The notes: a model not told the origin generated them from the sequence alone. DNA of 64,000 nucleotides from JANQLU01 sp964434955 (GCA_964434955.1 CAYSXI010000007.1:1-64000); one strand, 5' to 3'. Counted from the first letter of the stretch, positions 1 to 8,641 are shown. Numbers and translations: made by a program.

Positions 1-314
1 AACAGAACTCGATACGTGTTCCGACTGCGTTCGGGAGCAAGCCAGTACTCACGATTGGGAAGGTTGACCATCGACACCGGAAACCAACGAATCGCGTAGC
101 CCATTCCGAGCGTCGTCAAAAGCGAAGCCGCATGGATCACAATGAAGGTAACGACCAAACCCTTGCGGGTGGACCATCGATCCGGTTCACCAGCCGCATC
201 AAAATGTGCCGGGACTTCCGCAGGCATCTGAGGCGCAAGCATCGCAATCTGGGCCGCCGCGGCAATTAGCGCGAGCAACAAAAACCCTCGCGCAACAAAG
301 CTTCCGATATTCAT
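1..314 (-). CDS. DUF1648 domain membrane protein (3' end outside window)
   Basis: The gene starts at an ATG at 314 and reads leftwards out of the window, so only about 104 N-terminal residues are seen. The protein begins with a hydrophobic helix (about residues 5-25). Next comes the DUF1648 signature: a Pro-rich stretch, then VPAHFDAAGEPDRW (about residues 34-47), then a second hydrophobic helix. NLPNREYWLAPERS follows the second helix, as in DUF1648/SdpI-type integral membrane proteins. The function of this family is poorly known; some members lie near toxin-immunity or regulatory loci. It lies 13 bases downstream of the BTRD1-like gene on the same strand, so the two are probably co-transcribed. 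The family call is fairly secure; the role is not known. Confidence 0.75.
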   Translation of the reverse strand, partial: MNIGSFVARGFLLLALIAAAAQIAMLAPQMPAEVPAHFDAAGEPDRWSTRKGLVVTFIVIHAASLLTTLGMGYAIRWFPVSMVNLPNREYWLAPERSRNTYRVL

Positions 315-327
315 GCCCGTCCTCGAC

Positions 328-1368
328 TTATTTGGGGGCCCGCCCCGATGCTCGATGGATCCAAACGGCGCTGTAGATGACTTCGCCGTCGAGATAGGCC
401 GTTCCCAAATCAGAAAGAATGTAGCCTTCTTTGCTGAGCTCGCGATCGGTCTCCAACAACGAAACCAGGTCCAGCAAAGTTCGTTGGGTGCTGGGACTCG
501 CTCGATGTACCGTCTGGCTTTCACCTTTGACCACGTCGTCCAAGGTTCGATCTCCGACGAATGGAGAACTCCATATACCCGCGAATCGCGTGTCTCCACC
601 TGCCAGGTTATAGGGCTCAATCATCCGATTTGTATATCTTTTCGACCGCAACCTTAGGTCGACCTGGTCAAACTGGACCATGTTGAGTTCCTTCTGAAAC
701 GCATTGCGGGTGTCTTTTGAATCGGAATTCTCATTTTGTACTTCGACAATCAACGCGTACTGGCGATTCTCCAAAGTGGATTCGACATCAAAGTCGATTG
801 GCGACTGACGTTCGTTCTTGGTTTCCATGTCCAATTGCGATTCATCCATCTTTCGTATCAGTTTCGTCTCCTGATCCTGCTTTCGATGAATTAGCGCGAA
901 CCAGTTCTTTTCGCCCAACCGATAAGCTTCAAAATCAATGGGAAAGTAACCGTCGAGCTCGGGGCTTTCCAGGTACGTTTGCAAGTCCGATTCCGACATT
1001 CCCAGCTTCCAACGTGTCACCTCGGGCTGTTCGAGTTTTCGGAAGATCGCACTGACAGAAGTCTGGTCTTCTACTTGCAAAAACTCGAAGTCCACAGGTT
1101 GAAAGCCATCCTTGATAAGAAGTTTTGAAAGTGCTTCGAAGCGATCGAGACTTGCCTCCGCGATAAATCGGACCATCTTGTTGGAAGAAGGTACCGTTTC
1201 CGCATCGTCTCCCGTTGCGACATGGTCGATCGCATCAACAACCGGCTTGGGTTGCTCCTTTGGCTTGGCTCCTTTGTAGAACTGAATTCCAATCACCGAA
1301 CCCAGTGAAATTCCAATCAATAGAAATAGAAACCGAAACAGGTTCTTATTGTTTTTGCGTTTTTCCAT
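328..1368 (-). CDS. membrane-anchored protein with BTRD1-like repeats
   Basis: A 346-residue protein. The basic, Asn-rich N-terminus leads into one hydrophobic segment (about residues 11-30) that looks like a signal anchor or uncleaved signal peptide, so most of the chain should lie outside the cytoplasm. The ectodomain has diverged repeats of the form 'GFQPVDFEFLQVEDQTSVSAIF', 'GYFPIDFEAYRLGEKNWFAL' and 'GYILSDLGTAYLDGEVIYSA'. These resemble the bacterial tandem repeat domain 1 (polyglycine-hydrolase-like repeats), which builds beta propellers in many planctomycete exoproteins. No catalytic residues can be named. It precedes the DUF1648 gene in the same direction. The fold is inferred from repeat shape only. 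Confidence 0.7.
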   Translation of the reverse strand: MEKRKNNKNLFRFLFLLIGISLGSVIGIQFYKGAKPKEQPKPVVDAIDHVATGDDAETVPSSNKMVRFIAEASLDRFEALSKLLIKDGFQPVDFEFLQVEDQTSVSAIFRKLEQPEVTRWKLGMSESDLQTYLESPELDGYFPIDFEAYRLGEKNWFALIHRKQDQETKLIRKMDESQLDMETKNERQSPIDFDVESTLENRQYALIVEVQNENSDSKDTRNAFQKELNMVQFDQVDLRLRSKRYTNRMIEPYNLAGGDTRFAGIWSSPFVGDRTLDDVVKGESQTVHRASPSTQRTLLDLVSLLETDRELSKEGYILSDLGTAYLDGEVIYSAVWIHRASGRAPK

Positions 1369-1715
1369 CGCGACATTGCTTCGTATAGGTGGGAGCTAGC
1401 TTGCGATTATAAAGAGGCCGAGCAGGCGTCGATAGCTAGCCGTGAAGTTGCGGTTCTGCAAAGGACGCCGCCGCAGCCGAAAACAGGCAACTTTATCGAG
1501 AGCGGGCGACGAATCAGAACGCGACTTTCAGAACGCTCTGGCCAACGCAAAAGATACGAGCACGAAGCGCGAACGAGTGGATCGAAGCCGCGCATGACTC
1601 ACTTTCTCAGACTCAAAGGCCATCCGAGACCCAATGGCGATGCCAACGAGAATCTTCAACGCACATGGCCCAAATTGGTCGTCCGAACGTGTGGGCCTAA
1701 ATCATCCGCTTTGAA
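1369..1715. other. intergenic region, 347 bases, with a repeat copy
   Basis: No convincing gene is seen between the anti-sigma gene and the BTRD1-like gene. Short open frames here have no ribosome binding site or recognisable protein. The only structured element is the reverse-oriented repeat copy at 1541-1580. The part next to 1368 should hold the promoter of the two leftward genes, but no clear -35/-10 pair stands out. Confidence 0.5.
1541..1580 (-). repeat. diverged copy of the 8.6-9.0 kb repeat
   Basis: Read on the minus strand, this block starts CCACTCG, then after three differing bases gives GCGCTTCGTGCT, then GTAT and a TTTTGCG stretch. The tandem units at 8642 and 8753 have the same order: CACTCG, three variable bases, GCGCTTCGTGCT, GTAT, TTTGCG. 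The shared core is long enough that chance is unlikely. The copy is single and in reverse orientation, which suggests a dispersed repeat family and not a local duplication. Confidence 0.6.
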
Positions 1716-2825
1716 CTACTTGGCTTCGAGAGGACAACGCGGTTTCACAGGAGACGCATAACTGGCACCGATACAAGAATCGGAGCAACAGTTCCCGGGG
1801 CCGCAAGCACCGGAGTCGTTCTCAAAAATTGCATCGCCACAAGGCGTCATTGGTTCGGAAAGAAACTCGATGTGACCATCTTCAAACCAAACGTTTTGAC
1901 CGCAACCACCGTGATTCTGGGACTGTCGACCAGGAAGTGAAACACTGGGCTTATCCGAAAGAACAGCAAAATTGCAACTACGTCGTCCGCGTGGAGAACA
2001 ATACTTGCCATCCTTGTAGAAACCCAGGCTGTAGCCAAAGTCACCGCCCATGTTGCGTTTATAATCGGCCAGCTGCGGCCCGATTGCACCACGGATTTGT
2101 TCACAAGTTGGAATGCAATCGAATGATCGGCTTTCCGATCCGCTGCAAAAGAACGTCGAGTCGTCTTCGACCAATCCGTAGTCCTTCAGAATGGGTGCAT
2201 AGCAACCGGCAACATTCATCGGATCATCGGGGCAAAATGGAATCGAGACAAACGATTGTGCGGGAGAAGAATCCTGATATACGAACAGAGCGTTTCCAAC
2301 CTGGCGCAAATTATTCTGGCAGGCCGTTAGACGACTGTTGAATCGAGCGTAACTGATGGTAGGAATCGCGACCGCCGCCAAAACCGCAATAGCAATGGCC
2401 CCAACCAGCATATCGGTCATCGACCAGCCGCCACCCGATGCCGTTTCCACTGACGGAGTCATCCCCGCTGAACCGGCTGGAAGCGCCTGAGGCGAATAGG
2501 CCATCGCTGGTTCTTGGCATCGTTCTTTTCCGGCAACGTATTCGACCGTGCGGCGGGCCAAACCGGGGCATGCGTCGACGGTCGTGTCCATGTGTTCCAA
2601 GGGAGCCATCATGGATTCAATCGATTCAAGCTCCGATTGAACTTCGGGATTTTCCTGGATCAATTGTTCGATCGCTTGGCTTTCCGACGCATCCAAAGCG
2701 CCGAGCATGTAACCGAGCAGATCTTCGCGGGTTGGTTGTGTCACTTTGCTAGGACTCGAGCTTCTCAGGGATTCACGAACATCAACTTGACGGATGATCA
2801 ACTTGATTGGTTTGTTCCCAGACAT
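1716..2825 (-). CDS. anti-sigma-like protein fused to pseudopilin (DUF1559-like) domain
   Basis: 369 residues with a mixed architecture. Residues about 30-95 look like the cytoplasmic part of a planctomycete anti-sigma factor ('LLGYMLGALDASES', 'ENPEVQSELE'), lacking an obvious HxxxCxxC zinc motif. A membrane segment follows at about 137-158. The outside part then begins 'CQNNLRQVGNALFVYQ', the hallmark of DUF1559/pseudopilin proteins, and ends with 'NVWFEDGHIEFL', the equivalent of their H-X9-DG motif. It is rich in cysteine (probable disulfides). Its start lies 44 bases inside the sigma-factor gene, so the two are translationally coupled. The inferred role is a membrane anti-sigma factor whose ectodomain senses something at the envelope; this is inference from order and domains. 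Confidence 0.75.
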   Translation of the reverse strand: MSGNKPIKLIIRQVDVRESLRSSSPSKVTQPTREDLLGYMLGALDASESQAIEQLIQENPEVQSELESIESMMAPLEHMDTTVDACPGLARRTVEYVAGKERCQEPAMAYSPQALPAGSAGMTPSVETASGGGWSMTDMLVGAIAIAVLAAVAIPTISYARFNSRLTACQNNLRQVGNALFVYQDSSPAQSFVSIPFCPDDPMNVAGCYAPILKDYGLVEDDSTFFCSGSESRSFDCIPTCEQIRGAIGPQLADYKRNMGGDFGYSLGFYKDGKYCSPRGRRSCNFAVLSDKPSVSLPGRQSQNHGGCGQNVWFEDGHIEFLSEPMTPCGDAIFENDSGACGPGNCCSDSCIGASYASPVKPRCPLEAK

Positions 2826-3450
2826 CGCTTAGCTTGGAGACCGCAGCGTGAAGACGGCTTTTGACCGTACCGACTGGAATCTCAAGGACCTCGGCTGCTT
2901 CTCGATATTTCATGCCCTGGTAGTAGACCAGCTGGATCACGGCATGCATCGATTCTGGCAACTGAGCCAATGTCTCCCTCACCAAGTGATCGCGCTCAGC
3001 TGATTGAGCCGAATCGGCGGGGTTGGGATCACCACTTTCCAATAAATTTACTAATCGGCCAACATCCTGATGATCTTGCTCGTTTGCTTGGTCCAAACTC
3101 ACCATTCGGTGACGTTTGTTGCGTCGACGAGCGTCAATCGCCTGGTTGGTGGCAATTGTGTAGAGCCACGGCCGAAACTTTCGACCTTCCTGGAACTGAT
3201 CGCACTTCAAATGAACTTGAAGGAATGCACCTTGAAATGCGTCTTCTGCCATTTGGCCGTCACCCAGATAGCGACGGAGGTACGTGTACAACTCGCGCTC
3301 GTATCGATAGACCAATTGGGCGAACAATTCCCGATCGCCATTCTGGCGATATTCGAGGAGTAGTTCTTCATCGGTCACAGGCGCTTCCTTGGCAGCAAGT
3401 TGGCGGTCAGAGTTGTAATGCAATTCGACAATAGTGGCTTCCATAATCAT
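2782..3450 (-). CDS. ECF RNA polymerase sigma factor
   Basis: About 222 residues from the ATG at 3450; a second ATG at 3444 is equally possible and neither has a strong ribosome binding site. Region 2 is clear ('YRYERELYTYLRRYLGDG', then 'RPWLYTIATNQAIDARRR'), and region 4 carries the helix-turn-helix 'YREAAEVLEIPVGTVKSRL'. This is the normal two-domain layout of group 4 sigma factors. The frame is open further upstream to about 3582, but that extension has no sigma homology. The last 44 bases overlap the anti-sigma gene, a typical sigma/anti-sigma pair. Target promoters cannot be deduced here. Confidence 0.9.
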   Translation of the reverse strand: MIMEATIVELHYNSDRQLAAKEAPVTDEELLLEYRQNGDRELFAQLVYRYERELYTYLRRYLGDGQMAEDAFQGAFLQVHLKCDQFQEGRKFRPWLYTIATNQAIDARRRNKRHRMVSLDQANEQDHQDVGRLVNLLESGDPNPADSAQSAERDHLVRETLAQLPESMHAVIQLVYYQGMKYREAAEVLEIPVGTVKSRLHAAVSKLSDVWEQTNQVDHPSS

Positions 3451-3714
3451 ACGCAGACTTTTGCGAAGCAGTTCGTGATTTTGGACACGATTTGGCCCAA
3501 AAACACGGTTTTCCCCGCTCGAATCGGCGTCTCCTTTGAATTTGAAGTGACTAGAGAGGTTATTTGTCCTCCGAGGACACAACCTTTATCGATGGGGTGC
3601 CTGACTCGTTAGGTCGGTTTACAGCCTTTTTTTTGGGGCTTACACTCGCATCGACTGTCGAATTCGAGGAAAAAATCCTTAAATTCCGGTTGATCCCTGC
3701 AATTTGCAAAACCC

Positions 3715-5406
3715 GTGCCGAAAGCGATTTTTGTGGCTAAGAATTCTTACCGATGGTACGCCCCGGGCGACGCTAACGCCTTTTTTGGCTTGATGTTAGA
3801 TAATATTGCCGGATTGGTTTTGACGGTGGGAATGCTAAGCGGCATCTTCGGCTTCCCTGTAGATTTTGCACTTCGTTACATGGTGCCCGGAACAGCACTC
3901 GGCGTGCTGATCGGTGACCTGCTTTATTTTTGGCTAGCGTTTCGCCTCGCCAAACGGTCCGGGCGTGATGATGTCACGGCCATGCCTTTGGGTCTCGATA
4001 CGCCTAGCACGATCGGGATGGTGCTGTTCGTTTTGGGCCCTGCCTTTCTTGCCGCCAAGTCACAAATGCTGGCAGATGGAATGGCCGAAGACGCGGCCGT
4101 CCAAGCCGCGGCGATGCAAGCATGGAAAATCGGAATCTGTGGAATCGTCGTTACCGGTTTCATCAAAGCGGGATTCGCACTCGGTTCCAACTGGATTCGC
4201 AAAGTGATCCCTCGAGCCGGGCTACTCGGTTCTTTGGCCGCGATCGCGTTGGTCTTAATTGCTTTTACTCAGATGCCTGAAATCGCAATCAATCCGATTG
4301 TCGGATTCGCCTCTCTGGTCATCGTGCTGTTCACATTGATCGCGCGGGGTAAGTTGCCCTTTCAAATTCCGGGGGCCCTGGGGGCCGTGGCCATTGGCTG
4401 CATCCTCTACTATTTGCTGCTCGGTTCGGACCAGGCTTTTGGGTCAAATTTTGTACCCGCGGTGAAAGAAGCTCAAAACCTGGCTTGGTTCCCGACCGAA
4501 TGGCTGACGGTCTTCAAGTTCGAATGGGTCTTCGAGTTCGGCAAGCTTGTTCCCTACTTGCCCTATATCATTCCGTTTGCGATCGCGACCGTGATTGGTG
4601 GAATCGACTGTACAGAAAGCGCGGCGTCAGCCGGCGATGACTACGACGCAAGAGCCGTCATCGGCATTGAGGCCTTGGCGACGTTTGCCGCAGGGATGTG
4701 TGGCGGCGTGATTCAAACGACACCTTACATCGGGCATCCGGCTTATAAAGCCATGGGAGGCCGAGCGGCCTATGCTCTGGCCACCGCGATATTTGTTGGC
4801 GGAGCTGGAATCATTGGCTACTTCAGCTTGTTGTTCATGCTGATTCCCAAAGCCGCCGTGCTTCCGATTTTGATTTTCATCGGAATTGAGATCACCGCAC
4901 AAAGTTTTCATGCGACGCCGCGGCGCCACTATGCAGCCCTCGCATTGGCATGTGTGCCCGCAATGGCCAAGCTGATCATGATCTATGTCGGTCAATACCT
5001 TGCCTGGATCGGAACGGTTGAAGGCGCGAAGATGCCTGAAAACCTGGTCGAGTTGACGCTTAGTCTGAGTGTTCTGGCAGGCGGTTTCATTTTGACCAGT
5101 TTGATTTGGGCTTCGGCGTTGGCCAAGATCATTGACCGCCGCTTCTTTGGTGCCGCTGCTTTTTTCGCGATTGGCGGCGTTTTGGTTACCTTTGGTGTCA
5201 TGCACTCGCCACTGGACGGCGACAAGATGTTTTGGCCAGGACAGTTGCGCGACACGAGTCTATTCAGCGAGGAGTCCCGCCAAGTCGTAATCAATTTTGC
5301 CTTGGCCTATCTGGTGATGTCCGTTCTGATGTTTGTTCTTGGATTCCTGCTGAAAGACCAGGAACCACCTATCAATTCTGACGCGGAGTTTGAAAAAATC
5401 TCCTGA
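3715..5406 (+). CDS. NCS2-family (xanthine/uracil-type) permease
   Basis: 563 residues starting with GTG at 3715; no strong ribosome binding site is visible. The protein is almost entirely hydrophobic with roughly 12-14 membrane helices. The N-terminal part 'LMLDNIAGLVLTVGML' and the central 'IDCTESAASAGDDYDARAV' followed by 'GMCGGVIQTTPYIGHPA' correspond to the conserved substrate-site helices of the NCS2/AzgA nucleobase transporter fold, but the classic signatures are altered. It therefore belongs to the broader NCS2/SulP-like superfamily; the substrate (nucleobase or another anion) is unknown. It is transcribed divergently from the sigma factor and starts a run of plus-strand genes. Confidence 0.8.
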   Translation: MPKAIFVAKNSYRWYAPGDANAFFGLMLDNIAGLVLTVGMLSGIFGFPVDFALRYMVPGTALGVLIGDLLYFWLAFRLAKRSGRDDVTAMPLGLDTPSTIGMVLFVLGPAFLAAKSQMLADGMAEDAAVQAAAMQAWKIGICGIVVTGFIKAGFALGSNWIRKVIPRAGLLGSLAAIALVLIAFTQMPEIAINPIVGFASLVIVLFTLIARGKLPFQIPGALGAVAIGCILYYLLLGSDQAFGSNFVPAVKEAQNLAWFPTEWLTVFKFEWVFEFGKLVPYLPYIIPFAIATVIGGIDCTESAASAGDDYDARAVIGIEALATFAAGMCGGVIQTTPYIGHPAYKAMGGRAAYALATAIFVGGAGIIGYFSLLFMLIPKAAVLPILIFIGIEITAQSFHATPRRHYAALALACVPAMAKLIMIYVGQYLAWIGTVEGAKMPENLVELTLSLSVLAGGFILTSLIWASALAKIIDRRFFGAAAFFAIGGVLVTFGVMHSPLDGDKMFWPGQLRDTSLFSEESRQVVINFALAYLVMSVLMFVLGFLLKDQEPPINSDAEFEKIS

Positions 5407-5446
5407 TGGCGATTCATAATTTTGATGATGGCGAGTAAGAGGTCCA

Positions 5447-6124
5447 ATGATTGAACGCGTGCTTGAAGAAGAAGTCATGGACACGGAACAGGAAGCCGTG
5501 GACTACAACGAGATGGACCACAGTGAGGTCAATCGCATCTTTGTTGACGATCTGCTTGCCGCAGGATTCCAAGGCGGTGATGTTGTGGATGTCGGAACCG
5601 GCACAGCGCTGATTCCGGTCGAGCTGGCGAAACGCGCAACCGACTTGGGCGAGCTGCGAATCATGGCGATCGATGCGGCCGCAAACATGCTCGAACTTGC
5701 GAAGATGAATATCTCCGTCCACGAATTGGAATCCGTGATTGAGTTATCGCAGGAAGATTCCAAGCGAATGAGCTTCGAAGACGATTTTTTTGACGCGATT
5801 ATCAGCAACAGCATCATTCATCATATTCCCGAGCCGATTGAATGTGTTCGGGAGATGGTTCGGGTTTGCAAACCGGGGGGACTCATTTTTGTTCGTGATC
5901 TGATGCGGCCGGAGAGTGACGAGCAAGTCGTTCAGCTGGTTGAGACTTATGCGGGAGAAGAAAACGATCATCAGAAGCAGATGTTCGATGATTCCCTCCG
6001 TGCCGCTTTAACGGTCGACGAGATGCAGGGTTTGGTCACTCAGTTTGGCTTCCAACCTGAGAGCGTCGCTGCCAATTCGGATCGCCACTGGACCTGGATT
6101 GCTCGAAAGCCGAGCGAATCATGA
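5447..6124 (+). CDS. class I SAM-dependent methyltransferase
   Basis: 225 residues, preceded by GAGG eight to five bases before the ATG. Motif I is VVDVGTGTALIPVELAK (about residues 46-62), the acidic motif II follows at 'IMAIDAAANML', and motif post-I/IV is 'FDAIISNSIIHHIPEP' then 'RVCKPGGLIFVRDL'. This is the ubiE/type-11 Rossmann-fold layout. Acceptor substrate is unknown. Its TGA stop overlaps the ATG of the P-II gene (ATGA), so the two proteins are made from one message and may work together. Confidence 0.85.
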   Translation: MIERVLEEEVMDTEQEAVDYNEMDHSEVNRIFVDDLLAAGFQGGDVVDVGTGTALIPVELAKRATDLGELRIMAIDAAANMLELAKMNISVHELESVIELSQEDSKRMSFEDDFFDAIISNSIIHHIPEPIECVREMVRVCKPGGLIFVRDLMRPESDEQVVQLVETYAGEENDHQKQMFDDSLRAALTVDEMQGLVTQFGFQPESVAANSDRHWTWIARKPSES

Positions 6125-6441
6125 AACAAATCGTCGCGGTCGTGAAGCCTTTTGTCGTCGAGTCCGTCCTGAAGGCGCTCGAGGGTGAAGACGCGATGGA
6201 AATCAACATTCGCGAAGTCAAGGGATTTGGGCGGCAAAAAAATTACCTTGAGGAATATGGGCAATCCGAGTACGCTTTGGCCTTTCTTCCCAAAGTCGAA
6301 ATCCTCGTTTGGGTCAGCGACGAAAACGCGGATAGAATTGTCGACAAGCTGATTCAGTCGTCCAGGACCGGTCGAATCGGCGACGGAAAAATTCTGGTGC
6401 TACCCGTCATCGGGACTGCAGACGAATTCATCGAGTTTTGA
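6121..6441 (+). CDS. P-II family signalling protein
   Basis: 106 residues, close to the usual 112 of GlnB/GlnK. The N-terminus MKQIVAVVKPFVVESVLKAL matches the first strand and helix of the ferredoxin-like fold. The T-loop region reads GFGRQKNYLEEYGQSEY, keeping Tyr at the position that is uridylylated in enterobacterial P-II. The C-terminal signature TGRIGDGKILVLPV (ATP/2-oxoglutarate site) is intact. P-II proteins trimerise and report carbon/nitrogen and energy state. No amtB or glnA is adjacent; instead the gene overlaps the methyltransferase by four bases. It is clearly a P-II paralogue; whether it is the main nitrogen regulator is not known. Confidence 0.9.
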   Translation: MKQIVAVVKPFVVESVLKALEGEDAMEINIREVKGFGRQKNYLEEYGQSEYALAFLPKVEILVWVSDENADRIVDKLIQSSRTGRIGDGKILVLPVIGTADEFIEF

Positions 6442-6535
6442 ACCGCTTGAGACGTTTTTCGACATCCGCAGTTTCGACGCGTTACAATGGAAACCGAAAC
6501 GGCCGCCCCCAGTCGTTTGGAACAGGAATCGAAGA

Positions 6536-7717
6536 ATGTCCTTCAAGCCCCAATTTTTGCTTCTTATGGCCCTTCTGGTCACGCTCCCGGCAATGCTTGC
6601 CAAGGCCCAAGAACCGGACCAGGAAAAATCGAAACCACGTCTGATTGATTTCGTTCGCGATATCAAGCCGATTTTTGAGAACCATTGCAATCAGTGTCAT
6701 ACCGAAGATTCTGACGACGACATGGAACCTTATCTGGACGATAAGGACATGACGTTGAATTTCATTAACAAAGGCAATGCCAAAGACAGCCTGATCTACA
6801 AGTTGATCACGACGGATAACGAAGACAAGATCATGCCGCCGATCGACAACGATTACGACGCCAAGCCTCTGTCAAAGGAACAGATCGAAACCGTTCGCCT
6901 GTGGATCGAGCAACAAGCGCCCTGGGAAGGCGAAACGGGAGTGCTCCCCGACCCGGAAACCGAAACCCAAGCCGATGAGGAACCGGCCGAGGATGACCTT
7001 TGGTGGGAAGGTTTCCAGGTGTTTGGCCTGTTTCATCCAGCGGTCGTTCACTTTCCGATCGCCCTCCTTTGCGTCAGCGCCCTGTTCGCGCTGGGGGGAC
7101 TTCGCGGAAGCTTTGTCGCCGCAGACGTCAGTTATTACTCCCTTTGGATCGGTGCGCTCTCCTCCGTTGTCGCGGCCGCGATGGGTTGGGCATTTACGAT
7201 GGAAGTCGGTATGAACTCGACTCATTGGGGAAATTTTGAAAACATCAACTCGATTGAAAATCTTTCCAACAACAAGTTTGCCACGCACGGGGTCGGCGGA
7301 ATTGTCGTCGCCGTCCTCGCCATGTTTGTTGCCATCTATGCGTTCTTCAAAAGAAGAAGCGACAATACGGCGCGTGGTTGGATGTGGTTTACTCTTGTTT
7401 TGGCGGGTGTCGTCGGATGGGTGGGTCACGAAGGTGGCGAACTGACCTATCCCGGCAACTACGACAAAGCCTGGGAGTTTGTCGACAAGATTCGAGGCGT
7501 TGAGGAAGACGAAAACGCCGACAACAAGAAAGATGACGACCAGAAAGAGAAAACTCAACCGGCTTCGGATGACGACAAGTCGAATGAAAAGAAAAACGAC
7601 TCGGCGAAAAACGAAAGCCCAAACGAGAACGTCCAGGTGGACGATTCGGATAAAGACAAAGATGACAAGTCCAAAGGCGGCGATCCGGAAAACAAGTCGC
7701 CGGACGGAAAAGAATAA
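6536..7717 (+). CDS. c-type cytochrome/DUF2231 membrane protein with charged tail
   Basis: 393 residues; AGGA lies about nine bases before the ATG. A cleavable signal peptide (to about residue 24) precedes a planctomycete-type cytochrome domain: 'IKPIFENHCNQCH' holds the CxxCH heme site (about residue 52), followed by 'KIMPPIDND' whose Met could be the axial ligand. Next comes a DUF2231 module of four helices starting 'FHPAVVHFPIALL' (about 166) and ending 'GWVGHEGGELTYP'. His residues in these helices may bind a second heme. The last 70 residues are almost only Lys, Asp, Glu and Asn. Similar proteins accompany planctomycete cytochrome/DUF1553 sets, probably in periplasmic electron transfer; the partner here is not visible. 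Confidence 0.8.
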   Translation: MSFKPQFLLLMALLVTLPAMLAKAQEPDQEKSKPRLIDFVRDIKPIFENHCNQCHTEDSDDDMEPYLDDKDMTLNFINKGNAKDSLIYKLITTDNEDKIMPPIDNDYDAKPLSKEQIETVRLWIEQQAPWEGETGVLPDPETETQADEEPAEDDLWWEGFQVFGLFHPAVVHFPIALLCVSALFALGGLRGSFVAADVSYYSLWIGALSSVVAAAMGWAFTMEVGMNSTHWGNFENINSIENLSNNKFATHGVGGIVVAVLAMFVAIYAFFKRRSDNTARGWMWFTLVLAGVVGWVGHEGGELTYPGNYDKAWEFVDKIRGVEEDENADNKKDDDQKEKTQPASDDDKSNEKKNDSAKNESPNENVQVDDSDKDKDDKSKGGDPENKSPDGKE

Positions 7718-7875
7718 TCAATGCCGATCGGAAATGCAGCAATGTGATTGATCGGAAAAAAACACGATCGCTAACGAATCTGGTTAGCGTTCGAATCGAG
7801 AGCAATGGAACAGAGAAGCGGCGACAGGATCAAGTAGGAAAGGAATCTACAAGCAAGATCTTTCGGGAGAGCCCT

Positions 7876-8604
7876 ATGATCTCGATCGTGACGCCTGCGC
7901 ACAATGAAGAGAAGTTAATTGGTCGATGCCTGGAGTCCATTCAGGTCGCCGCCAAAAAAGTCAAAATTCCCGTCGAACACATCGTGGTTCTGAATCGATG
8001 TACGGACAAGACTCAAGAGATTTGCGAGTCCCACGGGGCCCGAACGGTTGTCGAGAATGCCCGCAACTTGAGCAAGATTCGAAATGCCGGTGCGGCCGCG
8101 GCCCAGGGTAGCATTCTGATCACCATCGATGCCGATAGCTGGGTCGGCCCCGACATGCTGAAGATCGTCGTCAAGCTGCTGGAGTCAAACCAGTACATCG
8201 GTGGCGGTGTAAAAATCACGCCGGAGCGAATGTCCCTGGGAATTTTCTGCAGCATGTTGGTGATTGCCCCTTTTGTGTTTGCCCGCGGATGGATCAGCGG
8301 TGGCATGTTCTGGTGTTACAAATCAGATTTTGATTGGATCGGCGGTTTTGACGAATCCAAGAACAGCGTCGAGGACGTGGATTTTGCTTTGCGATTGAAA
8401 AAGCATGGCAAGAAAATGGGAAAGAAGTACGGAACAATTCGCGACGAAAAGCTCTTCACCTCCTGTCGAAAGTTTGATCAGTTTGGCGATTGGTGTTTCG
8501 TATTGAAACCCTGGTTGGTTTACAAGATCTTTGACGGCGACAAAAAGACAGTCGACCGATTCTATTACGACATGCGCTCTGGCGCTCAGGTCAAGAATTC
8601 TTGA
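7876..8604 (+). CDS. glycosyltransferase family 2 protein
   Basis: 242 residues from the ATG at 7876, chosen because GGGAGA lies just upstream and the GT-A fold begins immediately (MISIVTPAHNEE). An upstream ATG at 7744 in the same frame would add 44 residues with no homology. The nucleotide-binding part contains VVLNRCTDKTQEI and the metal-binding ITIDADSW (DxD-type). The acceptor part has 'SGGMFWCYKSDFDWIGGFDE' and the ED motif in 'VEDVDFALRLKKHGKK'. One hydrophobic patch (about 117-135) may associate with the membrane. Sugar donor and acceptor are unknown. The gene stops directly before the repeat region. Confidence 0.85.
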   Translation: MISIVTPAHNEEKLIGRCLESIQVAAKKVKIPVEHIVVLNRCTDKTQEICESHGARTVVENARNLSKIRNAGAAAAQGSILITIDADSWVGPDMLKIVVKLLESNQYIGGGVKITPERMSLGIFCSMLVIAPFVFARGWISGGMFWCYKSDFDWIGGFDESKNSVEDVDFALRLKKHGKKMGKKYGTIRDEKLFTSCRKFDQFGDWCFVLKPWLVYKIFDGDKKTVDRFYYDMRSGAQVKNS

Positions 8605-8641
8605 ATGTTTCGACGGGGTCGTGACGGATTGCGCGGATGAA

